DNA of 64,000 nt, from positions 62,001 to 126,000 of the forward strand of contig NZ_VJZT01000012.1 of the NCBI RefSeq assembly GCF_007097245.1, in the 5' to 3' direction. This DNA comes from Flavobacterium restrictum. Lineage in GTDB: Bacteria > Bacteroidota > Bacteroidia > Flavobacteriales > Flavobacteriaceae. The notes beneath the pieces are model-generated. The model did no database searches. It was not told the DNA's origin and saw only the letters and a list, made by a program, of their open reading frames with translations. The translations under genes and the position numbers were made by a program. Below are positions 8,056 to 19,106 of the stretch, one piece after another; the stretch's first letter is position 1; each line of letters opens with the position of its first letter.

Positions 8056-10539
8056 TTATTTAATCGTAATTGTTGTTGTACTGCTCTGCAATCCCTTGGC
8101 ACTAGCGGTTAATTCTAGTTTTCCAGCTTGGTCTCCTGCTTGAATAACGACTAGACATTTTCCGTTTAGCGCAGTGTGTTTTGTTCCTTTGTAGGATTCG
8201 TGGCTTACTGGATCTCCGCTACAAACACCAATTATTTTTCCGTTTCCTTTCAAAGAAAATTCAATTTCATTATTGGCATTTGGCACTAAAACTCCATTTG
8301 CATCTAAAATAGCAACCGTTACAAAAGACAAATCGTTTCCATCAGCATTAATGGTATTTCTATCCGCAGTTAATTTTAAAAGTGCTGGTGTTTTTGCTGT
8401 TTTGATTTCGGTTTCCATAACTATTTTTCCGTTTTTACGAGAAACTGCCTTCAAAGTTCCTGCTTGAAAAGGAATGCTCCATATCACGTGCAAATCGTCT
8501 CCTTTTTTGCTACGGACACCAACTGATTTTCCGTTAAGGAAAAGTTCTACGGCATCAGCATTGTTATAGTATGCCCAAACATCTACGTTTTGACCTTCCT
8601 TCCAGTTCCAATGCGGAAAAAGATGCAACACCGTTTTGTCTGTCCATTCGCTTTGATACATATAATACACATCTTTTGGGAAACCGGCTAAATCTACAAT
8701 TCCAAAATACGAACTGATAGACGGCCATTCATAAGGAGTTGGTTCACCTATATAGTCGAAGCCGGTCCAAATGTACATTCCTGCAAGGAAATCGTATTTT
8801 TTTATCACTTTCCAAGTCGCTTCATGGGTCGAACCCCAAGGTGCTCTGACTTGATCAAATGCGGATACCGTATAATCTGCATTTCCTGTTGTGAAAGGCA
8901 AATCCCAGCGAACTGGCCATACTTTGATAGTATCAGAAGGAAACTCATAATGCCCGCGGGTTTCCAATGCCGAAGTAGTTTCGGTGGCTATGAAAGGAAC
9001 ATTCGGAAAGTTTTCTTGATGGTATTCAAAAGTTTGATGGGCATAATTATAGCCTATAATATCCAAAGCACCCGAAGTAGCTAATGCGTTAAAATAGGTT
9101 TTAGACTTTTCAAATTGCAATGTTATTTCGTCAATATTCATATTAACGGCAGGATTCATGGCGGCAGTCACTAATCGTGTAGTGTCTAATTTTTTTACGA
9201 TTGCTGATAATTCTTTGGCAATTATAACGCCTTCCTCGCTCCATTGTTCTGGAATTTCGTTGCCGATACTCCAAATAAATATACTAGGATGGTTGCGATC
9301 TCGAAGGATTTGATCCTGCAAATCTTTGGCGTGCCATTGGTCCCAATATTGGCTGTAATCGTATTTGGTTTTAGCTTTTTTCCACATATCAAATGCTTCG
9401 TCCATAACAATGAATCCCATTTTGTCACATAGATCCAAAAGCTCTGGTGCTGGCGGATTGTGTGAGGTACGGATACCGTTAACTCCCATTCCTTTCAAAA
9501 TTTCCAATTGGCGTTCTATGGCTCTAGTGTTGATGGCAGATCCCAATGGTCCTAAATCGTGGTGCATACAAACCCCTTTGATTTTGACTTGTTTTCCGTT
9601 GAGGATAAATCCTTTATCGAGATCAAATTTGAAATTTCGTATTCCGAAAGTCGTTTTATATTCATCAACTATGGTATTGTTTATGACAATCGTAGTAATC
9701 GTAGTGTACAATTCTGGTTTTTCTATAGACCATAAAATTGGGTTTTTAACAATTATCTCTTGATTAAGAACTTGATTTGCATTTGCAGCAATGGGTATAT
9801 TTTGAGTAACCGAAGCTACTTTGGTGTCATTTTTGAAAATTGTAGTTAGAATCGTTGCGCTTTTTGAAGCAGCGTATTGATTTTTAATTGTAGTTTCTAG
9901 ATGTACCGTAGCACTTTTGGAAGTCACTTTTGATGTTGTAACATAAGTTCCCCATTGTTCTACATGTAATTTATCTGTAGTTTGTAACCATACGTTTCTG
10001 AATATTCCTGAACCGGAATACCAACGCGAATTGGGTTGTTTGGAATTGTCAACCTTTACAATTAATTCGTTTATTTTATCTCCGTAATTCAAATAGGGAG
10101 AAAGGTCGTATTGAAAACCAATAAACCCGTTGGGACGTTTGCCTAAATAATGTCCGTTGATCCAGACTTGACTGTTTCTATACACACCATCAAAAACTAT
10201 GGTTGTAATTTTTTCTTTATTTTCAAGAGGAATCTTAAATGTTTTCTTGTACCATCCCAAGCCTCCGTTAAGCGCGCCTCCGCCATAACCAGCAGGGCTT
10301 TTTTCATCAAATTCACCTTCAATACTCCAGTCGTGAGGTAGGTTTAAAGTTCGCCAAGTGGTGTTTTTGTTGATCGTATCTTGGTCTTTTATACTGTCGT
10401 TCAAATGAAAATTCCAACCGGTATTGAATTTTGTCTTTCTCGACGTGAATTCCGGTTTTCCTTTTTTTGCATTGAATGCAAAAGCGCTAATGACTCCTAT
10501 AAAGATCATTATTTTAAGGAAGTTGTTTTGGTTTTTCAT
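8056..10539 (-). CDS. GH2 beta-galactosidase
   Basis: 827 residues with a short N-terminal signal-type hydrophobic segment. The order is sugar-binding jelly roll (about 35-200), Ig-like (200-300), TIM barrel (about 305-600) and C-terminal sandwich/bacterial Ig-like (700-825). The acid/base is Glu428 in SIGNEIPEQ and the nucleophile Glu520 in FIATETTS; WTGFDYIGEPTPYEWP is typical of the beta-galactosidase branch. In this operon it would remove the galactose that caps xylose in xyloglucan side chains before GH31 acts. It is clearly a paralogue of the galactan-locus GH2 at 43216-45642. Upstream lies a 118-base gap with a 13-bp hairpin. Confidence 0.92.
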   Translation of the reverse strand: MKNQNNFLKIMIFIGVISAFAFNAKKGKPEFTSRKTKFNTGWNFHLNDSIKDQDTINKNTTWRTLNLPHDWSIEGEFDEKSPAGYGGGALNGGLGWYKKTFKIPLENKEKITTIVFDGVYRNSQVWINGHYLGKRPNGFIGFQYDLSPYLNYGDKINELIVKVDNSKQPNSRWYSGSGIFRNVWLQTTDKLHVEQWGTYVTTSKVTSKSATVHLETTIKNQYAASKSATILTTIFKNDTKVASVTQNIPIAANANQVLNQEIIVKNPILWSIEKPELYTTITTIVINNTIVDEYKTTFGIRNFKFDLDKGFILNGKQVKIKGVCMHHDLGPLGSAINTRAIERQLEILKGMGVNGIRTSHNPPAPELLDLCDKMGFIVMDEAFDMWKKAKTKYDYSQYWDQWHAKDLQDQILRDRNHPSIFIWSIGNEIPEQWSEEGVIIAKELSAIVKKLDTTRLVTAAMNPAVNMNIDEITLQFEKSKTYFNALATSGALDIIGYNYAHQTFEYHQENFPNVPFIATETTSALETRGHYEFPSDTIKVWPVRWDLPFTTGNADYTVSAFDQVRAPWGSTHEATWKVIKKYDFLAGMYIWTGFDYIGEPTPYEWPSISSYFGIVDLAGFPKDVYYMYQSEWTDKTVLHLFPHWNWKEGQNVDVWAYYNNADAVELFLNGKSVGVRSKKGDDLHVIWSIPFQAGTLKAVSRKNGKIVMETEIKTAKTPALLKLTADRNTINADGNDLSFVTVAILDANGVLVPNANNEIEFSLKGNGKIIGVCSGDPVSHESYKGTKHTALNGKCLVVIQAGDQAGKLELTASAKGLQSSTTTITIK

Positions 10540-10567
10540 TGTATTTAGATAAAATTTAATAATTAAA

Positions 10568-10603
10568 CTACTGATACAAAAATTAACTTATTTGTACCAG
10601 TAG
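10568..10603 (-). promoter_or_regulatory. Intra-operon hairpin after the surface-binding protein gene
   Basis: CTACTGATACAAA (10568-10580) pairs with TTTGTACCAGTAG (10591-10603), 12 of 13 positions, around a 10-base loop. It lies between the glycan-binding lipoprotein stop and the GH2 start. The distal side on the transcribed strand is AT-rich but lacks a clean U-tract. A partial attenuator or RNA-stability element that keeps SusC/D expression above that of the enzymes is a reasonable reading. Confidence 0.55.
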
Positions 10604-10640
10604 CCTATTTAATTTGGATTTAAAACAAATCCAAGTCCTA

Positions 10641-11522
10641 CTATTGTGCCACTTTTGGAACCAAATTCATAACCACTTGCGCACCGTCATTACGAATGAT
10701 TGCATAGCGTAAAGAAGTTGCTGTAAGTTCGATTAATCGTACATCCGAGAACGAAAATCCCGACATGGTTTGTGTATAATACGCATTGGTATGCAACATT
10801 TGAATGGCACCGTTAATTATGATTCTATCATTAGTAAAAGCTGCCGTTCTTTGATACGTATAAGTACCTTTGGATGTGGTTTTTACGTTGCTTCCAGCAG
10901 TCAAAGACGTTTGGGTTACAGCGATATTGTACCCCCCATTAAGGTCAAATGTTACTTGACCCCAATCTTTGGTTTCAATTCCAGACCAAGATACATCATT
11001 TACGCTTCCTGGAAACCAAGACCAGTCACCTTCGACCGTTTTGTTTATGTAATTACCGCCAACAAATGCAAATGGGCTTTCGGTTACAAAATTGATAATC
11101 CAAGTTTTTCCTGCAACACCATTGGTCAGCATTGCCCATTTTGGATCAGAGAAATAACCGGCATCATTTTGTCCAATTGTCAATTTAACTGGATCGGCAT
11201 CAACAGCGCCACCTCTGGTATATCCTGTATATTTTACATAATATACTCCAGCAAATGGCAATGTTACCTCGGCAACATTCGTATTAAAATGACCAAGTTC
11301 GTTACCGTCTTTGTCCGTGTAACTCCAATACGGAATAACATCGGTGTCTAGATTAGTCATTACAATTTTGTTTTTGTTAGACGCATCTGGAGTTACTGTA
11401 AAATTAAGCGTTGCTGCCGTTTTGGTTATTGCAGGCAAGCTGTTGCGATCCTCAATGGGATTGCATGAAAACAAGGAACCTAAAGCTATTACGGCTATTA
11501 GTATGTGAAGTATACGTTTCAT
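10641..11522 (-). CDS. Surface glycan-binding lipoprotein (SusE-position)
   Basis: I take the ATG at 11522, 23 bases after the SusD stop, because it gives a clean lipoprotein signal (MKRILHILI then LGSLFSC); the longer frame to 11552 would overlap susD. The mature protein has 293 residues counting the signal, with a PKD/Ig-like N-terminal domain (about 30-120) and a C-terminal beta-rich domain containing WSWFPG and WGQVTFDL. It sits directly downstream of SusC/SusD, the usual place of SusE/F or SGBP proteins, which capture polysaccharide at the outer membrane. No enzyme motifs are visible. Binding xyloglucan is an inference from the locus. Confidence 0.8.
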   Translation of the reverse strand: MKRILHILIAVIALGSLFSCNPIEDRNSLPAITKTAATLNFTVTPDASNKNKIVMTNLDTDVIPYWSYTDKDGNELGHFNTNVAEVTLPFAGVYYVKYTGYTRGGAVDADPVKLTIGQNDAGYFSDPKWAMLTNGVAGKTWIINFVTESPFAFVGGNYINKTVEGDWSWFPGSVNDVSWSGIETKDWGQVTFDLNGGYNIAVTQTSLTAGSNVKTTSKGTYTYQRTAAFTNDRIIINGAIQMLHTNAYYTQTMSGFSFSDVRLIELTATSLRYAIIRNDGAQVVMNLVPKVAQ

Positions 11523-11545
11523 AGTTATTTGTTTTTTAAGGTTAA

Positions 11546-13132
11546 TTACCATCCTGCGTTTTGTGAGATGGCTCCGTTTGAAAGTACAATTTGAGATTGT
11601 GGCAGTGCAAAGAAACCTAATGTTTCTGGTCTGTAAGTCACATTAAATTGAGTGTCGCTACTCACATTATCAATAGCCGCTTTGGTAACAGCAGTTCCTT
11701 GACGAATCAAGTCAAAATAACGTTGTCCTTCAAGTGCCAATTCTAGTTGACGCTCTTTCATAATATTAGGCAATGTAGCCTCTACACGATGGGTTGTGTT
11801 CTTGAAAGCACGATCACGAACTCTATCCAAACAGGTTTTTGCAAAACCAGCATTGGTACCAAGATTTAGTTCCGCAGCCATTAGCAATACATCTGCAAAA
11901 CGGATTACAGCATAATCTTCGACATTGTCGATTTGGAAATTACCACCATTAGCGGTTACATCAGCAACACCTGCTTCGTTGGTAACTGGACAATATTTTT
12001 TCCAAGCATAACCAGTAAATTGGCGTTGATCTCTTTTGTTAGGGGCTGGATCAAAATCCAATCCTTCGCCATCAAAATCAATTATTGTAGCACCTCTACG
12101 AGTATCCGCAGCATCAAATGCTCCATAAAGACTTGGTGTAACAGGAAGTCCACCCCAACCGTAAGCATAACGTCCAATATTTCCACCACGTGGCGCAATC
12201 AATACGGATAGACGGTTTCCTTCGTGAAGATTCCAGTCTCCTTTACCACTACCGTTGTAACGAATGGCCCAAACCATTTCGGTATTCCCTTCACCAGCAT
12301 AGTTACCTAGTGAGGCGGCAAGCCATAAACGAGAATAATCAGCTATAAGTGCGTGACCGCTATTGTTTACAACATCGTTGATGCTTGTTACAGCATCGGC
12401 TTTGGTGATTAGACCAGCTAAATCGGCTTTGCCATAATAACTCGTGTAGAACAAAAAGGCTTTGGCAATATATGCTTCGGCAGCCCATTTCGTGATACGA
12501 CCGTAATTTGGATTCCCAACTTGAGAGTAATTATCGGTACCTAAATTAGCAGCTGCAAATTTTAAATCATTAGCAATCAAAGCATACGTAACTTCTGGAG
12601 CTTGTCTTGGAGCATTAAATTCGCTTGTGCTAATGGTATGATCCAAAGGAACGATGTCACCAAAAACTCTTGCCAATTCAAAATGAAAGTGTGCTCTCAA
12701 AAAACGAGCTTCGGCTTCGTATTTAGTTTTTAAAGCGGTATCCGTTCCCCAATTTACTTTGTCCAAGTTTTCTAACAACATATTGGCTCTGTATATCCCT
12801 TTGTAGCAAGATTGCCAAACTACGTTGTTCATTTCAGGATCCGAGTTGTTTTTAAATCGATCCCAGTCCAAAACGGCAATTCCATCAGCAGTACCAAAAC
12901 CGCCAAAACAATCGTCAGACGCTTCTTCAGAAATCATTTGGAAACCAGCCCAACCACCTTCTTGTTGCAATACATCGTATACAGATACAAGTCCTTCGAG
13001 AGCATCTTTTGGTGTTTTATAAAAATTCTCTGCCACTTTTTCGGTTACGGGAGCGGTATCTAAAAAATCATTTGAGCAAGAACTTAATATCAATATCGTT
13101 GATGCGGTAAATAGTTTAATATAATTTTTCAT
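11546..13132 (-). CDS. SusD/RagB-family outer-membrane glycan-binding lipoprotein
   Basis: 528 residues. The lipoprotein signal ends at the Cys near residue 19 (ILILSSCSND) and is followed by FLDTAP, the classic SusD N-terminus. The tetratricopeptide-like core has RAHFHFELARVFGDIV, and the C-terminal block LELALEGQRYFDLIRQG and the ending with GFFALPQSQI are family hallmarks. It is the lid partner of the SusC transporter encoded 12 bases upstream, and delivers oligosaccharides, here most likely xyloglucan fragments, into the TonB-dependent channel. Confidence 0.95.
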   Translation of the reverse strand: MKNYIKLFTASTILILSSCSNDFLDTAPVTEKVAENFYKTPKDALEGLVSVYDVLQQEGGWAGFQMISEEASDDCFGGFGTADGIAVLDWDRFKNNSDPEMNNVVWQSCYKGIYRANMLLENLDKVNWGTDTALKTKYEAEARFLRAHFHFELARVFGDIVPLDHTISTSEFNAPRQAPEVTYALIANDLKFAAANLGTDNYSQVGNPNYGRITKWAAEAYIAKAFLFYTSYYGKADLAGLITKADAVTSINDVVNNSGHALIADYSRLWLAASLGNYAGEGNTEMVWAIRYNGSGKGDWNLHEGNRLSVLIAPRGGNIGRYAYGWGGLPVTPSLYGAFDAADTRRGATIIDFDGEGLDFDPAPNKRDQRQFTGYAWKKYCPVTNEAGVADVTANGGNFQIDNVEDYAVIRFADVLLMAAELNLGTNAGFAKTCLDRVRDRAFKNTTHRVEATLPNIMKERQLELALEGQRYFDLIRQGTAVTKAAIDNVSSDTQFNVTYRPETLGFFALPQSQIVLSNGAISQNAGW

Positions 13133-13144
13133 TTTTTTTGATAA

Positions 13145-16100
13145 TTAGAAGTTAACATTAAGTCCCATCATGTAGGTTCTTGGTTGTGGGTAGTAGCCTA
13201 CGTCAATCCCTTTTGCCCATGATTGGTTTGTGTTACCAAACCCAATTTCTGGATCCATTCCTTTGTATTTTGTAAAAGTGAATAAATTGTTTGCAGCCAC
13301 ATAGAGTCTAAATTTAGAGAAGAAATTTAACTTGTTTGATAATTTTGTTAAATCACAACCCAATGTAGCCGACTTGATTCTAAAGAAGCTTGCGTCATGA
13401 ACATACAAATCAGACATTTTAGTATAATTCCCATTAGCGTCAGATCCGTAAGTAACTCTTGGAGTCGAATTAGAACTTCCCTCTGTAGTCCAACGGTCTA
13501 GGATAGCAGTGGTAAAATTAGAATATGGACGTTCGATACTACGAATTCCCATCACGTTTTGAACTCCTGAAACACCATACGTATAAATAGATAAATCAAA
13601 TGCTTTGTAGGATAGTTCCATGTTTAATCCATAGGTAAAATCAGGATTTGGGTTTCCAATATTCGTTTTATCAGAAGCATCAATTTTTCCATCCCCGTTT
13701 AAGTCTACAAAACGAACATCTCCAGGCAGTGCGTTAGGTTGAACCCCTGCGGCAACTTCGGTAGCGTTTTGAAAAATACCATTTGTTTTAAGTCCGTAGA
13801 AATATCCTATTGGTTGTCCTACTTGTACACGATTCATCTCGTCTAAACCTTGAAAAAGAAGGTTAGAATCACCATGAATTACGCCTTCTGAATTCGCTAC
13901 ACGAAGTACTTCGTTTTTATTATGAGATATATTTCCGTTTATCGAGAAAGACCAATCTTTTCCAAAAGTAGTTCTATACCCCAATCCTACCTCAAATCCT
14001 TTGTTATTCACATCTCCACCATTGATATAAGGTGCAGCTGCTCCTGCAATTTCAGGAATAGAAGCTTGTACCAACCAGTCTTTGGTCGTTTTGTTATAAT
14101 AATCAAATGTTACTGTTAGGTTAGAAAACAAAGTAGCATCGAAACCAAAGTCAGTTTGCTCGGACGTTTCCCATTTCAAATCAGGATTCGAGAGTGCATC
14201 TGGACTAGAACCTGTGTAAAGTGTCTCTGTTGCTCCTGTTCCAAAATGATAATTTTTATCGTAAGAGTTTATCGTAGACATATAAGCAAATCTTTTTGAG
14301 AATTGATCATTACCATTTTGTCCCCAGCTCGCTCTTAATTTAAGGCTTTTTAGGATTGCATCTTGTGGAAAAAAGCTTTCACGATCTACGTTCCATCCAG
14401 CAGATACTGCTGGGAAATAAGCATATTTATTGTTAGTCCCAAATTCCGAAGAACCGTCTCTTCGTATTGTGGCATTAAACAAATATTTATTGGCATAATC
14501 GTATAAAAATCGGCCAAAATAAGATTGAATTCTATAATCGTATCTTTCGCCATTTACGGTATTCGATGTTTTATCCGTTGCATTGCTTAAATACGCATGA
14601 GCAAAATCATTGAATGTTAAGTTCTTCCCTGTAGCACCCATACTTTCTGAAATATTGGCTTTGGCCGAAGTTCCCAACAACACATCAAAATGATGCACAT
14701 CATTGATAGACGCTTTGTAATCCAAGGTATTCTCCCACGACCAACCCATGCTTTTATTGGAACTTTGTGTAACGGATGAAATAAGATTGTTATCAAAAAG
14801 TGTTTCGTTGTAAACTGGTTTGAAGGAACGATAAGAACTGTCGGTCATGTCAACACCAAAACTAGTTCTGAAGGTGAAATTTTTCATGAATTTAGCTTCA
14901 GCAAAAATATTTCCTACATACCTGTTGATTTTATCTTCATTAAAATTATTATGAGCCAAAGAAGCTACTGGGTTAAAAACGTCAGGAGCAATAATTGAAG
15001 TTGCAAAATTACCATTAGCATCATAAGCAGCGTCCAAAGGAGAAGCGTTTAAAAAACTACGGATACTGTTGTTGTAAATACCTTGATCCGAAACACCATT
15101 CTTTTTGATATTAGCAAAAGAGAAATTTTCTCCAATTTTCAAATGATTTTCGATTACATCAGAAGTAGTGTTCACATTAAATGTAATGCGATCGTACTGT
15201 GATTTAGCACTTTGATTTCCTATAAGCCCTTCTTGACCATAGTAGGATAAGCCTGTGGCAATGGTCGATTTCTTGTCACCACCTGTAATTAACAAGGAAT
15301 GATTTTGCTTCATAGCACCGTCATTGAACAAATCATCTTGCCAATTGTGGTTAGGTAGCGTCGCTAATTGTGCAGCTGAATACAAGGGTGCAAAACCAGA
15401 GTTTACTCTAGCCTCATTCATTATAACTGCATACTCATTAGAATTTAGCATGTCTAATCTTTTGGCTACTTGCTGAAAACCAGTATAGCTGTTAAGCGAC
15501 ACACTCATTTTTCCGTCTTTTCCTTTTTTGGTTGTTACTAATATCACACCATTGGCGGCTCTTGCACCGTAAATAGAAGCTGCGGCAGCATCCTTTAAAA
15601 TATCTACTCTTTCTATAGTAGAAGAGTCTAAATAACCTATACCGTTATCCACCACAATTCCGTCTACAACATAAAGCGGATTACTGTTTCCTGCAGTTCC
15701 TACTCCACGAATATTTACTGCCATTCCAGCACCCGGTTGCCCAGATGTAGAGGTGATAGAAACTCCAGAAGTTTGCCCTTGCAAAGCATTTACCACATCA
15801 AGACTGGCAACATTTTGAATGTCTTTTCCAGAAACTAACGACGTTGCTGCTGTAGAAACTTTCTTTTTCTGGGTACCGTACCCAATGACTACCACTTCTT
15901 TCAAGTCATTTGTTTCGGCTTGTAAGCTCACGTTTACAATCGATTTATTATTAACGGATACGCTTTGGGTTTTTAATCCCACAAAGCTAAATTTTAGGAC
16001 TCCATCTGATTTTACATCAATTTTGTAATTCCCGTCAAAATCAGTTGTAGTACCCTTGGTAGTACCTACTTCAATAACGCTTACGCCCGGAAGTCCCATG

Positions 16101-16237
16101 CCGTCTGTATTAGAGGTTACCTTTCCACTTACCGAAAGAGATCGCTGTTGCGCATATCCAGATTGCAGCATGAGCATGCTCAAAAGGATTGCCATACAAA
16201 AGGGAAGCATTGTCAATTTACAATAGTTGCTTTTCAT
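13145..16237 (-). CDS. SusC/RagA TonB-linked outer-membrane transporter
   Basis: 1030 residues. A signal peptide (about 1-29) is followed by a CarboxypepD_reg-like domain (about 35-110, VSGKVTSNTDGMGLPGVSV), the plug with VVIGYGTQKKKVSTAATS and NIRGVGTAGNSNPLYVVDG, and a 22-strand barrel ending in aromatic NVNF. It imports oligosaccharides across the outer membrane with energy from TonB/ExbBD. It sits 53 bases after xylA and 12 bases before susD. A second SusC of similar length occurs at 57259, but the two are diverged, consistent with different substrates. Confidence 0.96.
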   Translation of the reverse strand: MKSNYCKLTMLPFCMAILLSMLMLQSGYAQQRSLSVSGKVTSNTDGMGLPGVSVIEVGTTKGTTTDFDGNYKIDVKSDGVLKFSFVGLKTQSVSVNNKSIVNVSLQAETNDLKEVVVIGYGTQKKKVSTAATSLVSGKDIQNVASLDVVNALQGQTSGVSITSTSGQPGAGMAVNIRGVGTAGNSNPLYVVDGIVVDNGIGYLDSSTIERVDILKDAAAASIYGARAANGVILVTTKKGKDGKMSVSLNSYTGFQQVAKRLDMLNSNEYAVIMNEARVNSGFAPLYSAAQLATLPNHNWQDDLFNDGAMKQNHSLLITGGDKKSTIATGLSYYGQEGLIGNQSAKSQYDRITFNVNTTSDVIENHLKIGENFSFANIKKNGVSDQGIYNNSIRSFLNASPLDAAYDANGNFATSIIAPDVFNPVASLAHNNFNEDKINRYVGNIFAEAKFMKNFTFRTSFGVDMTDSSYRSFKPVYNETLFDNNLISSVTQSSNKSMGWSWENTLDYKASINDVHHFDVLLGTSAKANISESMGATGKNLTFNDFAHAYLSNATDKTSNTVNGERYDYRIQSYFGRFLYDYANKYLFNATIRRDGSSEFGTNNKYAYFPAVSAGWNVDRESFFPQDAILKSLKLRASWGQNGNDQFSKRFAYMSTINSYDKNYHFGTGATETLYTGSSPDALSNPDLKWETSEQTDFGFDATLFSNLTVTFDYYNKTTKDWLVQASIPEIAGAAAPYINGGDVNNKGFEVGLGYRTTFGKDWSFSINGNISHNKNEVLRVANSEGVIHGDSNLLFQGLDEMNRVQVGQPIGYFYGLKTNGIFQNATEVAAGVQPNALPGDVRFVDLNGDGKIDASDKTNIGNPNPDFTYGLNMELSYKAFDLSIYTYGVSGVQNVMGIRSIERPYSNFTTAILDRWTTEGSSNSTPRVTYGSDANGNYTKMSDLYVHDASFFRIKSATLGCDLTKLSNKLNFFSKFRLYVAANNLFTFTKYKGMDPEIGFGNTNQSWAKGIDVGYYPQPRTYMMGLNVNF

Positions 16238-16290
16238 AATAATTTAAGAATTGGTTAATTTGTTTAGTTAATAATTGTTGTAATACTACA

Positions 16291-17613
16291 CTAGTAAGCG
16301 TTGGAAATTATTTGTTCAAATAATTCTTGTTTCCCGCTCAAAGGTTTTGGTTCTCCGTTTGCACGTGCTATCTCGCTAAGTGCTTCCAGAGTAAGTGTTC
16401 CCTGTTCATACTTTGCTCCGTTGCCCCCGTCAAATGATCCGTAACGTTGTTCACGTAATTTTTTGTAATTTGTATTTTGTAGAATTTGATCTGCACAAAT
16501 AAGTCCTCTAGCAAAAACATCCATCCCTGCAATATGCGCAATGAATTTATCTTCTAAATCGATTGAATTTCTGCGCACTTTAGCATCAAAGTTGATTCCG
16601 CCGCCTTGAATGCCGCCACCTTCTAGAATCACTAGCATGGCTTGTGTAATTTCGTGAACATCAACAGGAAATTGATCCGTATCCCATCCATTTTGATAAT
16701 CGCCACGATTGGCATCAATACTTCCTAACATCCCAGCATCAACAGCTACTTGCAATTCATGCTCGAAAGAATGCCCAGCAAGAGTAGCATGATTCACTTC
16801 AAGATTCAGTTTAAAATCATTTTGAAGTCCGTATTTGTGTAAAAAACCTAAAGTAGTAGCGGCATCAAAATCATATTGGTGTTTCATAGGTTCCATAGGT
16901 TTTGGCTCAATAAGAAAAGTTCCTTTGAAACCTTGCTTACGGGCATAATCCCTACAAATAGTCAAGAATTGCCCCATGTGGTCTAATTCTCTTTTCATAT
17001 CGGTATTCAAAAGACTCATATAGCCTTCTCTACCACCCCAAAACACATAATTTTCGCCTCCTAAAGCAATAGTCGCATCGATAGCAATTTTGGCTTGAGC
17101 CGCTGCATGAGCGACTACATCAAAATTAGGATTGGTTGATGCTCCATTCATATAGCGAGGATTGCTAAACAAGTTCGAAGTTCCCCACAAGAGTTTAATC
17201 CCCGTTTCTTCTTGCTTAATTTTAGCATAAGCCACGAGTTCTTGCACACGACTTTCAAATTCTTCCAAAGTGGGTGCCTCGTCCACAAGATCCAAATCAT
17301 GAAAACAATAGTAAGGAATCCCTAATTTGCTCATAAATTCAAAAGCAGCGTCCATCTTATCTTTGGCTCTGGCAACAGCATCTTCGTTTTTATTCCAAGA
17401 AAAAGTTTCGGTTCCTGTACCAAAAGGATCTCCGCCTGTATTGCATAAGGTATGCCAGTAGGCCATTGAAAAGCGCAAGTGTTCTTTCAATGTTTTTCCT
17501 GCCACCACTCGGTTTTCGTCATACCATTTGAAAGCAAGTGGATTATCACTTTCTCTACCTTCAAACTTGATAGTATCGATGTTTTTAAAATAGGTTTGTT
17601 TAGTCGTATTCAT
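16291..17613 (-). CDS. xylA: Xylose isomerase
   Basis: 440 residues, the usual length of the long class of xylose isomerases. It converts D-xylose to D-xylulose in the cytoplasm. Recognisable blocks are [14 protein letters not shown] (active-site His), [36 protein letters not shown] and the metal-binding [18 protein letters not shown], then [19 protein letters not shown]. The start codon overlaps the xylB stop by one base, which implies translational coupling. Its location at the head of the xyloglucan operon ties xylose release by GH31 directly to catabolism. Confidence 0.97.
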   Translation of the reverse strand: MNTTKQTYFKNIDTIKFEGRESDNPLAFKWYDENRVVAGKTLKEHLRFSMAYWHTLCNTGGDPFGTGTETFSWNKNEDAVARAKDKMDAAFEFMSKLGIPYYCFHDLDLVDEAPTLEEFESRVQELVAYAKIKQEETGIKLLWGTSNLFSNPRYMNGASTNPNFDVVAHAAAQAKIAIDATIALGGENYVFWGGREGYMSLLNTDMKRELDHMGQFLTICRDYARKQGFKGTFLIEPKPMEPMKHQYDFDAATTLGFLHKYGLQNDFKLNLEVNHATLAGHSFEHELQVAVDAGMLGSIDANRGDYQNGWDTDQFPVDVHEITQAMLVILEGGGIQGGGINFDAKVRRNSIDLEDKFIAHIAGMDVFARGLICADQILQNTNYKKLREQRYGSFDGGNGAKYEQGTLTLEALSEIARANGEPKPLSGKQELFEQIISNAY

Positions 17614-19106
17614 TATATTTCAATATTAATATGGTTTTTCCATTCTTGATAAATATCCTGATATTGGGCGGTCAGGATTGGATTTGGTTCTATTCGTTCA
17701 ATACATTTCAGCCCTGCAAAAGCTTCTTCGAGCGAGGCATAATAGCCATACCCATAAGCAGCACCACGAGCAGCACCCTCGGCACCAGAGGTATTGTATA
17801 ATTCTAAAGTTGTTTGGGTAGTATTTGTAAAAATCTCTCTAAAAACGGGACTCAAAAACAAGTTCGCATTTCCAGCTCGCACCATTTCACCACCAGCCCC
17901 TACGGATTTCATCACATCAAAACCGTAATTCATGGCAAACACAATTCCCTCGCAAGCGGAACGAACAAGATGACTCGATTGATGGATATTGAAGTTTAGA
18001 TTTTGAATGCCCGAATTGGCTTTTTTATTATTAAAAATGCGCTCAACACCGTTTCCAAAAGGATAAAAACGCAAGCCTTCACTTCCTGCTTTTAATTTTG
18101 CGGCTTCTGCATTTAGTTTTTCGTAAGCTATTAAATCATTACTATTTACCGACATGATTTTGCGCAACCATTGGTACAAAATTCCAGAGCCATTGATACA
18201 AAGCAGTACCCCATTCTTTTTTTCTAAAGGGGTATTATTAACATGCAAAAAAGTATTAATGCGGTTTTCTTTGTCGTAATTATCCGAGTCGCTTACAGCA
18301 TAAATCACTGCCGAAGTTCCTGCAGTTGTAGCAATTTCACCCGGTTTCAAAACATTCAATGACAACGCATTGTTGGGTTGATCTCCGGCGCGATAGGTTA
18401 TTTTTACAGCGGTATGTAATCCCAATTCAAATGCAACATCAGGATGTATCGTAGCTTGATAGCCAAAATTAGGTACAATTTCAGGAATGATATTGTCTGG
18501 AAGTCCCATAGCCTGCAAGACTTCGGTGGCTAAACTTCCTTTAGAGAAATTCCACAAAGCAGCTTCGGACAATCCCGAAGTACTGATTTGCGCCACACCC
18601 GAAAGTTTAGCAGCAATAAAATCACCCGGAAGCATCATGTAAGCTGCTTTTTCAAAAACTTCAGGTTGATTGGTTTGAACCCATTTCAATTTTGAAGCCG
18701 TAAAATTACCCGGACTTCCTAGAATTTGCTGTTGACAATAGTCATGCCCCATTAAATCATAGGTTTCATTTCCTATTACTGCGGCACGGCTGTCGCACCA
18801 TATAATAGAAGAACGAACAGGATTTAGGTTTTCGTCCACCAATACCAATCCATGCATTTGATACGCAATTCCAATACCTGCAATTTGCTTTAGATCAATA
18901 TTTTTTTTGTTTTTTAAAGCTTGAATACCATCCTTAACGTACTCCCACCAAGAATTTGGATCTTGTTCTGCCCAACCAAAAGCGGGTGCAATGATATCCA
19001 TTTCGAATTCAGGCGCGGTTACTGCACCAACAGTACACCCCTTTTCGGCATCAAATACTGATAGTTTTACAGATGAACTTCCTAAATCGATTCCTAAAAA
19101 ATACAT
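17613..19106 (-). CDS. xylB: Xylulokinase (FGGY kinase)
   Basis: 497 residues. The N-terminus [19 protein letters not shown] is the phosphate-binding loop of FGGY sugar kinases; [16 protein letters not shown] and SIIWCDSRA carry the substrate-binding residues of xylulokinases, and the second half has [12 protein letters not shown] and the ATP-binding [13 protein letters not shown]. It phosphorylates xylulose to xylulose 5-phosphate, which enters the pentose phosphate pathway (transketolase at 51010). It is the first gene of the operon, and the operator-like palindrome lies about 110-160 bases upstream. Confidence 0.96.
   Translation of the reverse strand: MYFLGIDLGSSSVKLSVFDAEKGCTVGAVTAPEFEMDIIAPAFGWAEQDPNSWWEYVKDGIQALKNKKNIDLKQIAGIGIAYQMHGLVLVDENLNPVRSSIIWCDSRAAVIGNETYDLMGHDYCQQQILGSPGNFTASKLKWVQTNQPEVFEKAAYMMLPGDFIAAKLSGVAQISTSGLSEAALWNFSKGSLATEVLQAMGLPDNIIPEIVPNFGYQATIHPDVAFELGLHTAVKITYRAGDQPNNALSLNVLKPGEIATTAGTSAVIYAVSDSDNYDKENRINTFLHVNNTPLEKKNGVLLCINGSGILYQWLRKIMSVNSNDLIAYEKLNAEAAKLKAGSEGLRFYPFGNGVERIFNNKKANSGIQNLNFNIHQSSHLVRSACEGIVFAMNYGFDVMKSVGAGGEMVRAGNANLFLSPVFREIFTNTTQTTLELYNTSGAEGAARGAAYGYGYYASLEEAFAGLKCIERIEPNPILTAQYQDIYQEWKNHINIEI

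Noticed and set aside
10770..11351. 193-residue plus-strand open frame opposite the glycan-binding lipoprotein gene
   Set aside because: Antisense shadow of a well-supported gene; no domain or start context of its own.
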